A stretch of DNA of 64,000 nt from Rhodoblastus acidophilus (lineage in GTDB: Bacteria > Pseudomonadota > Alphaproteobacteria > Rhizobiales > Beijerinckiaceae), in assembly GCF_900187365.1 (NCBI RefSeq), contig NZ_FYDG01000002.1, forward strand, positions 496,001 to 560,000, read 5' to 3'. Of the stretch, positions 8,315-17,262 are shown piece after piece (positions within the stretch are counted from its first letter, which is position 1; each line of letters begins with the position of its first letter). A program made the translations under genes and the position numbers. The notes below the pieces were generated by a model. It was not told the DNA's origin, searched no databases, and was given only the letters and a program-made list of their open reading frames with translations.

Positions 8315-9700
8315 TTGGGTATCGTCGCCCTCCCCTCGAAACCGCGTCAACATAACGCCGCGCCCGGCGACTGGCTCGAGGCCGCGCTGGCGCCGTGGAT
8401 GGCGCAGATCGGCGCGGCGCCGGGCGAAAACCTGCTGAGCCTCGCCCTCGACCTGCCGGACGCCCTGTTCGACCTCGTCCGCAACGGCCGCGCCGACCGG
8501 GTGTGGATCGCGCCGGACGAAGAAATGTTCAGCGTCGGCGCGGTGGCCGGCTTCGCCGACATGAGCGTGGACCGCTGGCGCGTGGCCTGCCGGCGCTGGA
8601 CCCGGTTCGGCGACGGCCCGGCGCCCATCGCCTTTCTGACCGCGCCCCCGGCCCCGCTCGGCGGCGGCGCCCACCTCAGCCTGCCCGAATTGCTGTTGCG
8701 CCGCAGCGAAGGCCGCTGCAGCCTCGTCCTCACCGGTTATCGCGATTTCCGGCCGGCGGCGGCCTTGACGCGCGAATGGGCCGAGCGGTTTCGCGCCATG
8801 ACCGCGCCGGCCGCCAAGGAGACGCATAGCCCGGTCGAGCGGCAGGAGGATCGGCCCGACCGCGCCGAATGGCGCGCCCGCGTGCGCGCCGCCACCCAGG
8901 CGATCCGGGCGAAACGCTTCGACAAGGTGGTGCTGGCGCGCAAGCGCGTGGTCACGCTGCGCGCGCCGATCGACGCGGACGCGCTGGCGCGCCGCATGGC
9001 GCAGGGCTGCGTGGAAGGGCGCGTGCTGAAATTCCCCAGCGCCAACGGCTGCACGCTGGCCGCGACGCCGGAATTGCTGGCGGTCAAGCGCGGGCGCGCG
9101 CTGGTCAGCCACGCGCTGGCGGGAACGGCGCCGCGTTTTCCCACGACGGCGCAGGATGATGAAACGGCCAGAACCTTGCGCGGCTGCGCCAAGGAAAGGC
9201 GCGAACACGCGCTGGTGGTCCAGTCCATCGCCGAATCGATGCGCGAAATCTGCGACGAGCTGAGCCACCCGCCCGAACCCGGGCTGGTGAAACTGCCGCG
9301 CCTGCAGCATTTGTGGACGCCCGTGAGCGGACACATGCGCGAGGGCCTGGACCTGCTCGACGCCATAGCGGCGCTGCACCCCACCCCCGCCGTGCTCGGC
9401 TGGCCCAAAGCGCCCGCCCGCGCCTTTCTGCGCGAGAACGAGGAGCGCCGCGACGGGCTTTACACCGGTCTGGCCGGCTGGATCGACGCCGAGGGCGACG
9501 GCGAGGCCGCCGTGGTGCTGCGTTGCGCCGAAATCCAGGGCCGCGAGGCCCGGCTGTGGGCCGGCGCCGGCATTATGGCCGAATCCGACCCCGACGCCGA
9601 ATGGGCCGAGACAGAACTGAAACTCACCACATTCCTCGACATTCTCGGCGGCGCGCCCTCCGCTGAACCGCGCGCGCGCGAGCAATCGCGGCATGGATGA
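8315..9700 (+). CDS. menF: Isochorismate synthase MenF
   Basis: This 461-residue chorismate-utilising enzyme makes isochorismate, the committed step of menaquinone synthesis. The C-terminal catalytic domain is clear: FDKVVLARKRV, CTLAATPELLAV, HALAGTAPR, KERREHALVV, LQHLWTPVSG, LHPTPAVLGWPK and the terminal AGAGIMAESDPDAEWAE block. The best start is TTG at 8315 with GGAG 8 bases upstream; the next in-frame Met is 28 residues in. It is the first gene of menF-menD-menB-menC, and its stop overlaps menD by eight bases. The menaquinone context makes a siderophore-type synthase (EntC) unlikely. Confidence 0.92.
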   Translation: MGIVALPSKPRQHNAAPGDWLEAALAPWMAQIGAAPGENLLSLALDLPDALFDLVRNGRADRVWIAPDEEMFSVGAVAGFADMSVDRWRVACRRWTRFGDGPAPIAFLTAPPAPLGGGAHLSLPELLLRRSEGRCSLVLTGYRDFRPAAALTREWAERFRAMTAPAAKETHSPVERQEDRPDRAEWRARVRAATQAIRAKRFDKVVLARKRVVTLRAPIDADALARRMAQGCVEGRVLKFPSANGCTLAATPELLAVKRGRALVSHALAGTAPRFPTTAQDDETARTLRGCAKERREHALVVQSIAESMREICDELSHPPEPGLVKLPRLQHLWTPVSGHMREGLDLLDAIAALHPTPAVLGWPKAPARAFLRENEERRDGLYTGLAGWIDAEGDGEAAVVLRCAEIQGREARLWAGAGIMAESDPDAEWAETELKLTTFLDILGGAPSAEPRAREQSRHG

Positions 9701-11363
9701 GGCGCGGCTGGGCTTTGCGTGGGCGTGGACCCTGCTCGACGGTCTCGCGCGCGCCGGCCTGCGGCGCGTGGTGGCCTCGCCGGGTTCGCGCTCGACCCCG
9801 CTGACGCTGGCCGCGCTGCGCCATCCCGATCTCGCGGTGCAGATGATCGTGGACGAGCGGTCCGCCGGCTTTTTCGCGCTGGGCCTCGCCAAGGCCGACC
9901 ATGAGCCGACGGCGCTGATCGCCACGTCCGGCTCGGCCATCGCCAATTGGGCCCCGGCCGTGGTCGAAGCCGACGCCGCGCGCGTTCCGCTGCTGCTGCT
10001 GTCGGCCGACCGCCCGCCCGAACTGCACGCATGCGGCGCCAATCAAACCATGGAGCAGACCGCGCTGTTCGGCGTCCACGTCCGCGCTTTTCATGCGCTG
10101 CCGCCGCCGGACACGCGCACGGACTGGCTGGCCGATTTCGCGGCGCGGGTGTTTCACGCCGCGCGCTTTCCCCTGCCCGGCCCGGTCCATCTCAACATTC
10201 CCCTGCGCGAGCCGCTGACGCCCGCAGGGCCAACGTCCGCGCCGGAGACGCGGCCGGTTCCGCTGGTTTCCAAGGGGCGGACGGCGCCCGACGCCGCGCT
10301 GATCTCTAGCGTTGATGCGCGGCTGACCGGCAAAGGCGTGATCGTCTGCGGCCCTGAAACCCTGGGCGAAGACGCCCGCGCCGCCATTCTCGACCTGTCT
10401 GCGCGGCTGAACGCGCCGGTTTTCGCCGACGTTCTCTCGGGCCTGCGTTTTTCCGCGCCGGACGATGCGGCGGTTCTCGCCCATCCCGACGCGGTGGCGC
10501 GCCAGAAACCGGCGTTCGATTGGGCGCTGCGTTTTGGCGGAACGCCGGTTTGCCGCGCGACCGCCGAGTTTTTGCGGGCGCGAAAAGGCGCGGCGCAGAT
10601 CGTGGTGTCGGATTGCGCGCGTTTTGGCGATCCCGACCGGATCGCCACCCATCTGGTTCAGGCCGATGTCGCGCTGTTCTGCGCCGGCCTGCGCGGGCGC
10701 CCCGCCCCGGCGGATTGGGCGAGACAGCTCGCGCGGCTCGACGACGCGGCGGCGGACGCCGCCGAAACGGCCTGCGCCGAAGACGCCCCGTTCGAGGGCG
10801 CGCTGCTGCGCCGCCTGCTCGCCGGTTTGCCCGAAAACACCCCGGTTTTCCTGGCCAATTCCCTCACCATCCGCTCCGCCGAATGGTTCGCCGGCCGCCG
10901 CGCCCGGGCGCTCAAAATCTTCGGCAATCGCGGCTTGAGCGGCATTGATGGCAATCTCTCCACCGCGCTCGGCCTGTCGGCGGCGCTGGGACCGACGGTC
11001 GCCGTGCTCGGCGATCTCGCCTTTTTGCACGATCTCAACGCCCTCGCGCTGATGCGGGCGAAAAAGCTGACGGTGCTGCTGCTCGACAATCGCGGCGGCG
11101 GCATTTTCGACCATCTGGCGCAAGCCGCGCTGCCGGAATTCGAGGCGGCGTGGATCGCGGCGCAGGTTTACGACCCCGCCGCGCTCGCCAAGGCGTTCGG
11201 CCTGCGTTATTCCGCGGCCGAAACCAATGCCGAGGCCGTCGCCGCCGTGCTGGAAAATCTGGCGGAAGGCAGGGCCATCGTCCACGTCGCCATCGACCGC
11301 GCCCACAGTCTTGCGCGCGCCAGAAAATTTTTCGCTTCGTCCCAACTGGAGACCTGTTCGTGA
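9693..11363 (+). CDS. menD: SEPHCHC synthase MenD
   Basis: This 556-residue thiamine-diphosphate enzyme adds the succinic semialdehyde unit from 2-oxoglutarate to isochorismate. The N-terminal Pyr domain has the [12 protein letters not shown] motif (29-40) and the conserved cofactor-activating Glu55 in [12 protein letters not shown]. The C-terminal PP domain has [16 protein letters not shown] and the diphosphate-binding region ending [13 protein letters not shown]. The start ATG lies inside the end of menF, and its TGA overlaps the GTG of menB, so translation along the men operon is tightly coupled. Confidence 0.94.
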   Translation: MDEARLGFAWAWTLLDGLARAGLRRVVASPGSRSTPLTLAALRHPDLAVQMIVDERSAGFFALGLAKADHEPTALIATSGSAIANWAPAVVEADAARVPLLLLSADRPPELHACGANQTMEQTALFGVHVRAFHALPPPDTRTDWLADFAARVFHAARFPLPGPVHLNIPLREPLTPAGPTSAPETRPVPLVSKGRTAPDAALISSVDARLTGKGVIVCGPETLGEDARAAILDLSARLNAPVFADVLSGLRFSAPDDAAVLAHPDAVARQKPAFDWALRFGGTPVCRATAEFLRARKGAAQIVVSDCARFGDPDRIATHLVQADVALFCAGLRGRPAPADWARQLARLDDAAADAAETACAEDAPFEGALLRRLLAGLPENTPVFLANSLTIRSAEWFAGRRARALKIFGNRGLSGIDGNLSTALGLSAALGPTVAVLGDLAFLHDLNALALMRAKKLTVLLLDNRGGGIFDHLAQAALPEFEAAWIAAQVYDPAALAKAFGLRYSAAETNAEAVAAVLENLAEGRAIVHVAIDRAHSLARARKFFASSQLETCS

Positions 11364-12196
11364 CCACTTCGCCCATCGCCTGGAAGCCGGCGTCCGATCA
11401 AAAATTTCAGGATATTCTGTTCGACAAGGCTGAAGGCGTCGCCCGCATCACCATCAATCGCCCGGAGCGGCACAATGCGTTTCGCCCGGAGACGCTCGAT
11501 GAAATGATGACGGCGCTGCATCTCGCGCGGCTCGACCCGGAGGTCGGCGCGATCATCCTGACCGGCGCGGGCGACAAGGCGTTCTGCTCGGGCGGCGACC
11601 AGAAGATTCGCGGCGAGGACGGCGGCTATCGCGATTCCCACGGCGTCAACCATTTGAACGCGCTTGATTTGCAGCGGATGATCCGCACCCTGCCCAAGCC
11701 GGTGGTGGCGATGGTGGCGGGCTGGGCCATCGGCGGCGGCCATGTGCTGCATCTGGTCTGCGACCTGACCATCGCCGCCGAAAACGCCCGCTTCGGCCAG
11801 ACCGGCCCGAAGGTTGGCAGTTTCGACGCGGGCTATGGCGCCGGGCTGATGTCGCGGGCGGTCGGGCTGAAAAAGGCCAAGGAAATCTGGTTCCTGTGCC
11901 GGCAGTACGACGCGAAGGAAGCGCTTGAGATGGGCCTCGTCAACACCGTCGTGCCGCTGGAGCGGCTTGAGGAGGAGACGATGCAATGGTGCCGCGAAAT
12001 GCTGCGCCATTCGCCCACCGCCCTGCGGGTGCTGAAAGCCGGCTTCAACGCCGACAGCGACGGCCTCGCCGGCGTGCAGGAGCTGGCGGGCAACGCCACC
12101 GCTTTGTTCTACATGACGCAAGAGGGACAGGAAGGCCGCGACGCCTTCGTCGAAAAACGCCCGCCGGATTTTTCCAAGTTCACGCGCCGTCCGTGA
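11360..12196 (+). CDS. menB: 1,4-dihydroxy-2-naphthoyl-CoA synthase MenB
   Basis: This 278-residue crotonase-fold enzyme closes the second ring of the naphthoquinone from OSB-CoA. MenB-specific features are SGGDQKIRG (77-85), the oxyanion GGG at 125-127, the [10 protein letters not shown] loop (153-162) with its catalytic Asp, and the C-terminal KRPPDFSKF. It starts at GTG (11360-11362), which overlaps the menD stop as GTGA, and GGAG lies 10 bases upstream. A longer upstream reading in the same frame would run inside menD and is rejected. Confidence 0.95.
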   Translation: MTTSPIAWKPASDQKFQDILFDKAEGVARITINRPERHNAFRPETLDEMMTALHLARLDPEVGAIILTGAGDKAFCSGGDQKIRGEDGGYRDSHGVNHLNALDLQRMIRTLPKPVVAMVAGWAIGGGHVLHLVCDLTIAAENARFGQTGPKVGSFDAGYGAGLMSRAVGLKKAKEIWFLCRQYDAKEALEMGLVNTVVPLERLEEETMQWCREMLRHSPTALRVLKAGFNADSDGLAGVQELAGNATALFYMTQEGQEGRDAFVEKRPPDFSKFTRRP

Positions 12197-13248
12197 AGCT
12201 CGAACAGGTCGTCCTGCGACCTTATGCGCTGCCGCTGAAGCAGCCGTGGCGCGCGGCGCACGCCACGCTCGGCGAGCGTCGGGGCGTGTTGATCGGCTTG
12301 TTTTCGCAGGGACTTGCGGGCTGGGGCGATTGCGCGCCGCTGCCCAGCTTTTCGGGCGCGCAAGACCGCGCAGATACGTTCGCCGCGCTCGAACGAGCGG
12401 CTCAGTCCTTGCGCGGCGCGGCGCTGGACGAGGGCCTGGCGGGGCTTGCGGCGATCGACAATGCGCAGGCGCGCTGGGCGGTCGAAACCGCCTTGCGCGA
12501 TCTGTCGGCGCGGCGTGATGGCCTGCCGCTGCATCGGGCGCTGGGGGCCGCCGCCGCCAGCCAGGTTGCGGTCAATGCGGCGGCGGGACCGCTCGACGAA
12601 TCCTGCGCGTCCCGCGTCGCCGCCGCGCGCCAAAACGGTTTTGACATCGTCAAGATCAAGGTCGGCCTCGCCGATGCGGACGAAGAAGCGCGGCGGCTGC
12701 GCGCCCTCGCGTCCGAAACCGCCATCCGCTTTCGCCTCGACGCCAACCGCGCCTGGAGCGAGGCGGAGGCGCGCCGCTTTCTCGACGCCGTCGCCGACCT
12801 GCCCATCGACGGCGTGGAGGAGCCCCTGGCGCAGCCCACGCTGGAAAACCTGCGGCGCTTGCAGGAGCGTTGCCCGTTCGCGCTGGCCATTGACGAATCG
12901 CTGTTCGAGCTTGGCCCCGAAAAAATTTTCGCCGCGCGCGCCACGCGCCGTCTCGTGCTGAAACCCGCGCGCATCGGCGGACTCGCCGCCACGCTGCGTC
13001 TGGCGCGACAGGCGGCCGCCGCCGGCATGGAAGTCGTGATCACCTCGGTGGTGGATTCGGCCATCGGCGTCGCCGCCGCCGCGCAGCTCGCCGCCGCGCT
13101 CGATCCGGCGCGGGCGCATGGGCTGGCCACCGGTCCCTGGCTGGCGCGCGATGTCGCGCCGCCCCTGCCTCTAAGAAACGGCGCCCTCGTTCTGCCGGAT
13201 GGTCCCGGCCTTGGCCTCGTCCCCTCGGGCGAGTTCGCGGAGTTTTAG
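12193..13248 (+). CDS. menC: o-Succinylbenzoate synthase MenC
   Basis: This 351-residue enolase-superfamily dehydratase makes OSB from SHCHC. The catalytic set is intact: the KIK pair (Lys154, Lys156), metal ligands Asp183 (RLDANRAW), Glu209/210 (VEEPL) and Asp234 (IDESLF), and Lys257 in LKPARIGG. It starts at GTG 12193, overlapping the menB stop (GTGA). Its last 78 bp overlap the 3' end of the opposite-strand menE. Weak enolase-family racemase activity is possible, but the operon fixes the role. Confidence 0.93.
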   Translation: MKLEQVVLRPYALPLKQPWRAAHATLGERRGVLIGLFSQGLAGWGDCAPLPSFSGAQDRADTFAALERAAQSLRGAALDEGLAGLAAIDNAQARWAVETALRDLSARRDGLPLHRALGAAAASQVAVNAAAGPLDESCASRVAAARQNGFDIVKIKVGLADADEEARRLRALASETAIRFRLDANRAWSEAEARRFLDAVADLPIDGVEEPLAQPTLENLRRLQERCPFALAIDESLFELGPEKIFAARATRRLVLKPARIGGLAATLRLARQAAAAGMEVVITSVVDSAIGVAAAAQLAAALDPARAHGLATGPWLARDVAPPLPLRNGALVLPDGPGLGLVPSGEFAEF

Positions 13249-14541
13249 CCGGTCGGGCTTGCCATTGGCCAGCAGCGGCGGGGCCTCCAGCCGCACCGCC
13301 GCGCGCGGGCGCCACGCGCCGGACATGGCGCCGCGGCACCAGTTCAATAAGTCGTCGGGGAGCATCGGCCCGCAATAGAGCGCCGTGACGATCGCGCCCC
13401 AGACCGGATCGGGCCGCCCGGCGACGGCGACGAAGGTGACGCCCGGACATTGCGCCAGCAGGTTTTCGACGGCGGCGGGGTGAACCTTCTTGCCGCCGGT
13501 GACGATGGTTTCGTCGGCGCGGCCGAGGATGGTCAGCGACCCGTCCGGCGCGATCTCCGCGAGATCGTTGGCGACGAACCAGCCGTCGGCGACGCCCTCG
13601 CCCGGCGCAAGATCGGGATTGGCGTAGCCGCGCATCAGCATGGGACCGCGAATTTTTAGACGGCCTTCGTCGTCGCGCGCGATTTCGACGCCCGGGAGCG
13701 ACCGGCCGACGCATCCCGAGCGCCAGTCGGGCGGCAAATTCGGCAAAGTGGCGATCTGCGCGCAAGTCTCGCTCATGCCATAGGTCGGCTGGATCGGCCA
13801 GCCTGCGCGCGCCGCCCGCCGCGCCAGTTCGGCCGGCAGCGCCGCCCCGCCGACCAGCGCATGACGCAGCGTTGGCGGCGCCGGCCGATCCAGCGCCAGC
13901 AATTGCGCCAGCATGGTCGGGGTCAGCGAGACATGGCTGATCCCGCCCTCAACCAGCGCGTCGTGGATGCGCGCGGCGTCAAAACCTTGATGCAATACAG
14001 GGTCGGCGCCGGCCAGGGCGCAGCGGGTGAGGATGGAAAAGCCGCCGATGTGAAACAGCGGCAGGCAGGCCAGCCAGCGGTCGCCCGGCCGCAACGGCGT
14101 GGCCTGCGCCGACGCCCGGGCCGAGGCGGCCAGCGCCTCGCCGGTGAGCACGACGGCTTTGGGGCGCCCCGACGAGCCGCTGGTGGCGATCAGCAGCGCG
14201 GGGCCGCGCGGCGGAAGGAAGGGCGGCGCCGCGCCGGGCGGAAGGGCGAGAATCTCCTCCGGCGACAGATCCACCTTCAGGTGATCGCCGATCTGGTCGA
14301 GCAAGTTTCGCGTTACGCCATCCGGCAGGTTGGGATCGAGCGGAAAGAACGGGCGGTCCAACGCGAAAGCCGCGCAGGCCGCCGTCGCCAGCGCGTCCGC
14401 CGAGGCCATGCGGGCGACCACGGGCCGGCCGGGCCTTGCGCCGGCGTCGCGCAGGATCGTCGCGAGCGCGGCGGCGCGGCGAGTCGAGCCGTCCATGCTC
14501 GCTGTCTGCATCGGGCGAAATTCCATGACGACCCGTATCAT
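13171..14541 (-). CDS. menE: o-Succinylbenzoate-CoA ligase MenE
   Basis: This AMP-forming acyl-CoA ligase converts OSB to OSB-CoA. Motifs are the P-loop-like TSGSSGRPKAV, LPLFHIGG, the aromatic YGMSETCAQ, DLAEIAPDGSLTILGR and GGKKVHPAAVE, ending with the catalytic-lysine region [14 protein letters not shown]. It is short for the superfamily (about 456 residues), with a reduced N-terminal part. The start is unclear: ATG 14541 is given, downstream ATGs exist at 14526, 14511 and 14496, and in-frame TTG 14637 would add 32 residues with high GC3. Its 3' end overlaps menC by 78 bp, tail to tail. Confidence 0.85.
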   Translation of the reverse strand: MIRVVMEFRPMQTASMDGSTRRAAALATILRDAGARPGRPVVARMASADALATAACAAFALDRPFFPLDPNLPDGVTRNLLDQIGDHLKVDLSPEEILALPPGAAPPFLPPRGPALLIATSGSSGRPKAVVLTGEALAASARASAQATPLRPGDRWLACLPLFHIGGFSILTRCALAGADPVLHQGFDAARIHDALVEGGISHVSLTPTMLAQLLALDRPAPPTLRHALVGGAALPAELARRAARAGWPIQPTYGMSETCAQIATLPNLPPDWRSGCVGRSLPGVEIARDDEGRLKIRGPMLMRGYANPDLAPGEGVADGWFVANDLAEIAPDGSLTILGRADETIVTGGKKVHPAAVENLLAQCPGVTFVAVAGRPDPVWGAIVTALYCGPMLPDDLLNWCRGAMSGAWRPRAAVRLEAPPLLANGKPDRLKLRELARGDEAKAGTIRQNEGAVS

Positions 14542-14665
14542 GCCGCCGCGACCGGCGTCGAGCAAGGCGCCGCGCGACAGGTTGCGGAGGCGCAACGAAG
14601 CCGTGCGGCTCCCGGGCCAAAACAGCGGCCGAGCCAATGGAGGCGCCCATGACGAACGCCGCCTT

Positions 14666-14953
14666 TCAGCGCCGCAGCCGCTCCAGCGCCTCGTCGAGGG
14701 CGGCGCCGGCGAAATGAAACGCCAGCGCCGCCTCCTCGCCGCTCTGCGCGGCGACGTCGGCGTCAACAAAGCCGAGCAGGCAGGCCATGCTTTCCCGGCT
14801 TTCGCCAAAGCGCAGCCGGTCGCCGGTCGCGACGGCGGGGCGGATGCGCGCGCGCCAGCGGGCGTCGTCGAGGCGCTCCAGCAGGATCGCCTCGATCCTC
14901 ACGCTTTCGCCGCGCCGGAAGCGCAGCCCGGCGAGGCGCGGCGGCTCTGTCAT
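14666..14953 (-). CDS. Orphan QueA-like barrel-domain protein
   Basis: This is a 95-residue protein that reads as an isolated piece of QueA (S-adenosylmethionine:tRNA ribosyltransferase-isomerase). The pattern RLAG...ESVRIEAILLERLDDARW...GDRLRFGE...ALAFHFAGAALDEALERL follows the inserted beta-barrel domain of QueA up to the point where full QueA continues HMPLPPYI; here a stop follows RLRR. No other QueA sequence was seen on either side. The start ATG 14953 (GTG 14959 is possible) has AAGGGGAAA upstream, which suggests it is translated. It lies just upstream of menE on the same strand. It could be a remnant of a broken queA or a stand-alone domain; the function is unknown. Confidence 0.6.
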   Translation of the reverse strand: MTEPPRLAGLRFRRGESVRIEAILLERLDDARWRARIRPAVATGDRLRFGESRESMACLLGFVDADVAAQSGEEAALAFHFAGAALDEALERLRR

Positions 14954-15106
14954 GGTCACGTTTCCCCTTCATGATTATGATGACGGTCCCGAACCGCGAT
15001 CATGCCGGCGCGGGCGTCCGCGCTCTTTGCGCGGGGTCCATCACCGCCGAGGACGACGCCCAGCGAAACGTCTTGAATGCACATTGTTCCCGAAAGGCGC
15101 TCTTTT

Positions 15107-15439
15107 ATGCAAACATCCCTGTTCGCCGCCGCCCTGTCCGCCCTGCTGATCTGCGGCGGCGCCGCGGCGGCCGAGCGGCCCGTCCCGATCGCCCAGGCCG
15201 AAGCCGGCGCGAAGATTTTCCACGGCAAGGGCAAGATCACCGGCGTCAATGCGGCGGCCGGCCTCGTCGCCATCGCCCATGAGGCGATTCCCGGCCTGAT
15301 GGACGCGATGGAAATGCAGTTCGAGGCCAAGCCGGCGAAAATTCTCGAAGGTTTCAAGGCTGGCGACGCCGTGACCTTCACGCTCGAAGGCAAGGGCTAC
15401 AAGCTGCTCGAAATTTTGCACGCGGCGCCCGGCAAGTGA
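15107..15439 (+). CDS. CusF-like periplasmic copper-binding protein
   Basis: This 110-residue protein has a signal peptide (residues 1-20, LFAAALSALLICGGAAAAE) and a single CusF/EcxF-type small OB-fold domain. The copper-site pattern is partly kept, with His in IAHEAIP and the two methionines as MEM in LMDAMEMQF. The tryptophan that caps copper in E. coli CusF (NWPEM) is not present. It probably binds Cu/Ag or acts as a periplasmic metal carrier. The start ATG is preceded by AAAGG; a 10-codon longer start is possible. It ends 4 bp from the convergent TetR gene and sits near the RND operon, so a link to metal efflux is conceivable but unproven. Confidence 0.7.
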   Translation: MQTSLFAAALSALLICGGAAAAERPVPIAQAEAGAKIFHGKGKITGVNAAAGLVAIAHEAIPGLMDAMEMQFEAKPAKILEGFKAGDAVTFTLEGKGYKLLEILHAAPGK

Positions 15440-15443
15440 CCGT

Positions 15444-16073
15444 TTATGTCGGGGCGGCGAGCAGGCCGGTCATCGCCAGTTCGATATGGGCGTCGACATA
15501 GGCTTCCTCGTCGACGGGCGGCGCGTCGCCGAAAATCAGCCTGATGACGCTGAGAAACAGCGTCGGCGCGATCACCACCCGCACCGTTTCGCGCGGCAGA
15601 TCCGCGCGAAACTCGCCGGCGGCCACGCCCTGGTCCACAAGGCCCGAGACCATGCCGAGCAGGGGCAGGACGAAATCGCGATAATGCTCCGCCACCAGAT
15701 GCGGAAAGCTTTTGCCGTCCGCGATCATGAAACGCAGGATTTCCCGGCCGCGCCGGTCCGTCACGCAGCGCCCGTAGAGAAAACGCAGGAAGCCGCGCAG
15801 CCGGTTGGCGCTCGCCCCCTCGATCCGGCCGAGAATGGCGTCGGCGTCCGCGAGCAGGCCGGCCGAATGGCTGCGCACCATCTCCTCGAACAATTTCTCC
15901 TTGGTCGAGAAATACAGATAGATCGTGCCCTTGGTCACGCCGGCGCGGGCCGCCACATCCTCCAGCCGCGTCGCCGCATAGCCGCGCGCGGCGAAGGCGT
16001 CGAACGCCGCCTCAAGAATTTCGGCCGGACGCTCCGCCTTGCGTCTGCGGCGGAACCCGTCACACTTGAACAC
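15444..16073 (-). CDS. TetR/AcrR-family repressor of the adjacent efflux operon
   Basis: This 209-residue TetR regulator has an N-terminal helix-turn-helix (LEDVAARAGVTKGTIYLYFSTKEKLFEEMV, about residues 41-70) in the canonical form. The ligand domain has an AcrR/TetR C-terminal look (GFLRFLYGRC...GREILRFMIADG). It is divergent from the RND operon with only 91 bp between the two genes and a palindrome in that gap, the classic layout of a local efflux-pump repressor. It starts at GTG 16073 with AGAGG upstream. The ligand is unknown. Confidence 0.87.
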   Translation of the reverse strand: MFKCDGFRRRRKAERPAEILEAAFDAFAARGYAATRLEDVAARAGVTKGTIYLYFSTKEKLFEEMVRSHSAGLLADADAILGRIEGASANRLRGFLRFLYGRCVTDRRGREILRFMIADGKSFPHLVAEHYRDFVLPLLGMVSGLVDQGVAAGEFRADLPRETVRVVIAPTLFLSVIRLIFGDAPPVDEEAYVDAHIELAMTGLLAAPT

Positions 16074-16097
16074 TGTCGGGGGCCTCTCAGGCTTTAT

Positions 16098-16111
16098 TGA
16101 CTTTCCAGTCA
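16098..16111. promoter_or_regulatory. Probable TetR operator
   Basis: A palindrome of 5-base arms TGACT-TTCC-AGTCA, with an extra direct GTCA immediately after (16112-16115), lies in the middle of the divergent tetR/RND promoter region. Promoter-like AT-rich sequence (AATAAT) follows at 16118-16123. Position and symmetry suit an AcrR-type repressor site. Confidence 0.6.
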
Positions 16112-16164
16112 GTCATCAATAATACATTGAGGATCGAAATTCCAATTCATTCGACGGGGGGCCG

Positions 16165-17262
16165 ATGCCAATTTTCGGTTCGAACAGCGGACCCTACGCC
16201 TGCGCCGCCGCCTTGTGCCTGGCGTTGTCGGGATGCGGGGACGACGCGAAATCCCACGCCAACCCGCCGCTGAACGTGGTGGCGCAAAAGATCTCGCTGG
16301 AAAGCCGCGAACGTGAGCTGGTCCTCAGCGGCGCGGTGCGGGCGCGGGTGCAGGCCGAATTGTCGTTCCGGGTGTCGGGCCGGGTGATCGCCCGCAAAGG
16401 CGACGTCGGCCAACGCGTCCAGGCCGACGCCGTGCTGGCCGAACTCGATCCCTCCGAGCAGGAGGCCGATTTGCGCTCCGCCAACGCCGGGCTGGCCGGC
16501 GCCGAGGCGAGCTGGCGCCAGGCCAAGGCCACCTACGACCGGCAAAAAAGCCTGCTGGCCAGCGGCTTCACCACCCAGGCCTCCTATGAGCAGGCCGATC
16601 AGGCGCTGCGCGGCGCCGTCGGCTCGCTCGACGCCGCCAAAGCGCAGGTCGCCTCCGCCCAGGACGCCCTGTCCTATACGAAACTGCTCGCCGGGCACGA
16701 CGGGGTGATCACGGCGCGCAACATCGAAGTCGGCCAGGTGGCGCAGGCCGCGCAGGCCGCGTTCAGTTTCGCCGAGGACGGCCCGCGCGACGCGGTTTTC
16801 GCCATGTACGAAACCCCGTTTTCCCATCCGCCCGACAGCAACGACGTCGAACTCGCCCTGATCGCCGACCCGCAAGTGACCGCGCGCGGCCACATCCGGG
16901 AAATCTCGCCCGTGATCGATCCGCGCACCGGCACCATCCAGGCCAAGGTGCAGATCGACGCCGACCAGAACAAGTTTCCGCTGGGCGCCGCCGTCATCGG
17001 CCGCGTCATCTGGCGCATGGCCGACGTGGTCGTGCTGCCCTGGAGCGCCCTCGCCAGCGCGTCCGGCAAACCGGCGGTGTGGACGGTCGATCCCGCCAGC
17101 AGCCGCATCGGGCTGCGCCCCGTGACCGTCGCCAGCTATGAAAGCGAATATATCGTGGTGAAGGACGGGCTGAAGCCGGGCGAACTGGTGGTCGCCCAGG
17201 GCGGCAAATTCCTGCGCGAGAACCAGATCGTGCGGGTCCAGAACCAGGAGGCGCTGCAATGA
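16165..17262 (+). CDS. RND efflux membrane-fusion (adaptor) protein, first of two
   Basis: This 365-residue periplasmic adaptor of the HlyD/AcrA type has a lipoprotein signal ending LALSGCGDD (lipidated Cys at about residue 22). It has a biotinyl-lipoyl half (ELSFRVSGRVIARKGDVGQRVQADAVLAELDP), an alpha-hairpin region (about 85-150) and beta-barrel segments. It couples the inner-membrane RND pump to an outer-membrane channel. The start ATG has GGGGGG before it. It overlaps the second adaptor by ATGA (17259-17262). Regulation by the divergent TetR is likely. Confidence 0.9.
   Translation: MPIFGSNSGPYACAAALCLALSGCGDDAKSHANPPLNVVAQKISLESRERELVLSGAVRARVQAELSFRVSGRVIARKGDVGQRVQADAVLAELDPSEQEADLRSANAGLAGAEASWRQAKATYDRQKSLLASGFTTQASYEQADQALRGAVGSLDAAKAQVASAQDALSYTKLLAGHDGVITARNIEVGQVAQAAQAAFSFAEDGPRDAVFAMYETPFSHPPDSNDVELALIADPQVTARGHIREISPVIDPRTGTIQAKVQIDADQNKFPLGAAVIGRVIWRMADVVVLPWSALASASGKPAVWTVDPASSRIGLRPVTVASYESEYIVVKDGLKPGELVVAQGGKFLRENQIVRVQNQEALQ

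Noticed and set aside
11150-11359. In-frame upstream extension of menB
   Set aside because: It runs inside menD in another frame; the GTG at 11360 with GGAG upstream and the family N-terminus fit better.
14479-14650. ATG at 14650 with a good AAAGGCGG ribosome site, tested as the menE start
   Set aside because: It is in a different frame from the conserved menE sequence and gives an Arg-rich product; it would only be right if a frameshift were present, which cannot be shown here.
15067-15090. GGAAC...CGTT pair on the minus strand upstream of the QueA-like gene
   Set aside because: Spacing is 15 bases, outside the 16-17 window of EcfG promoters, and the leader would be over 100 bases.
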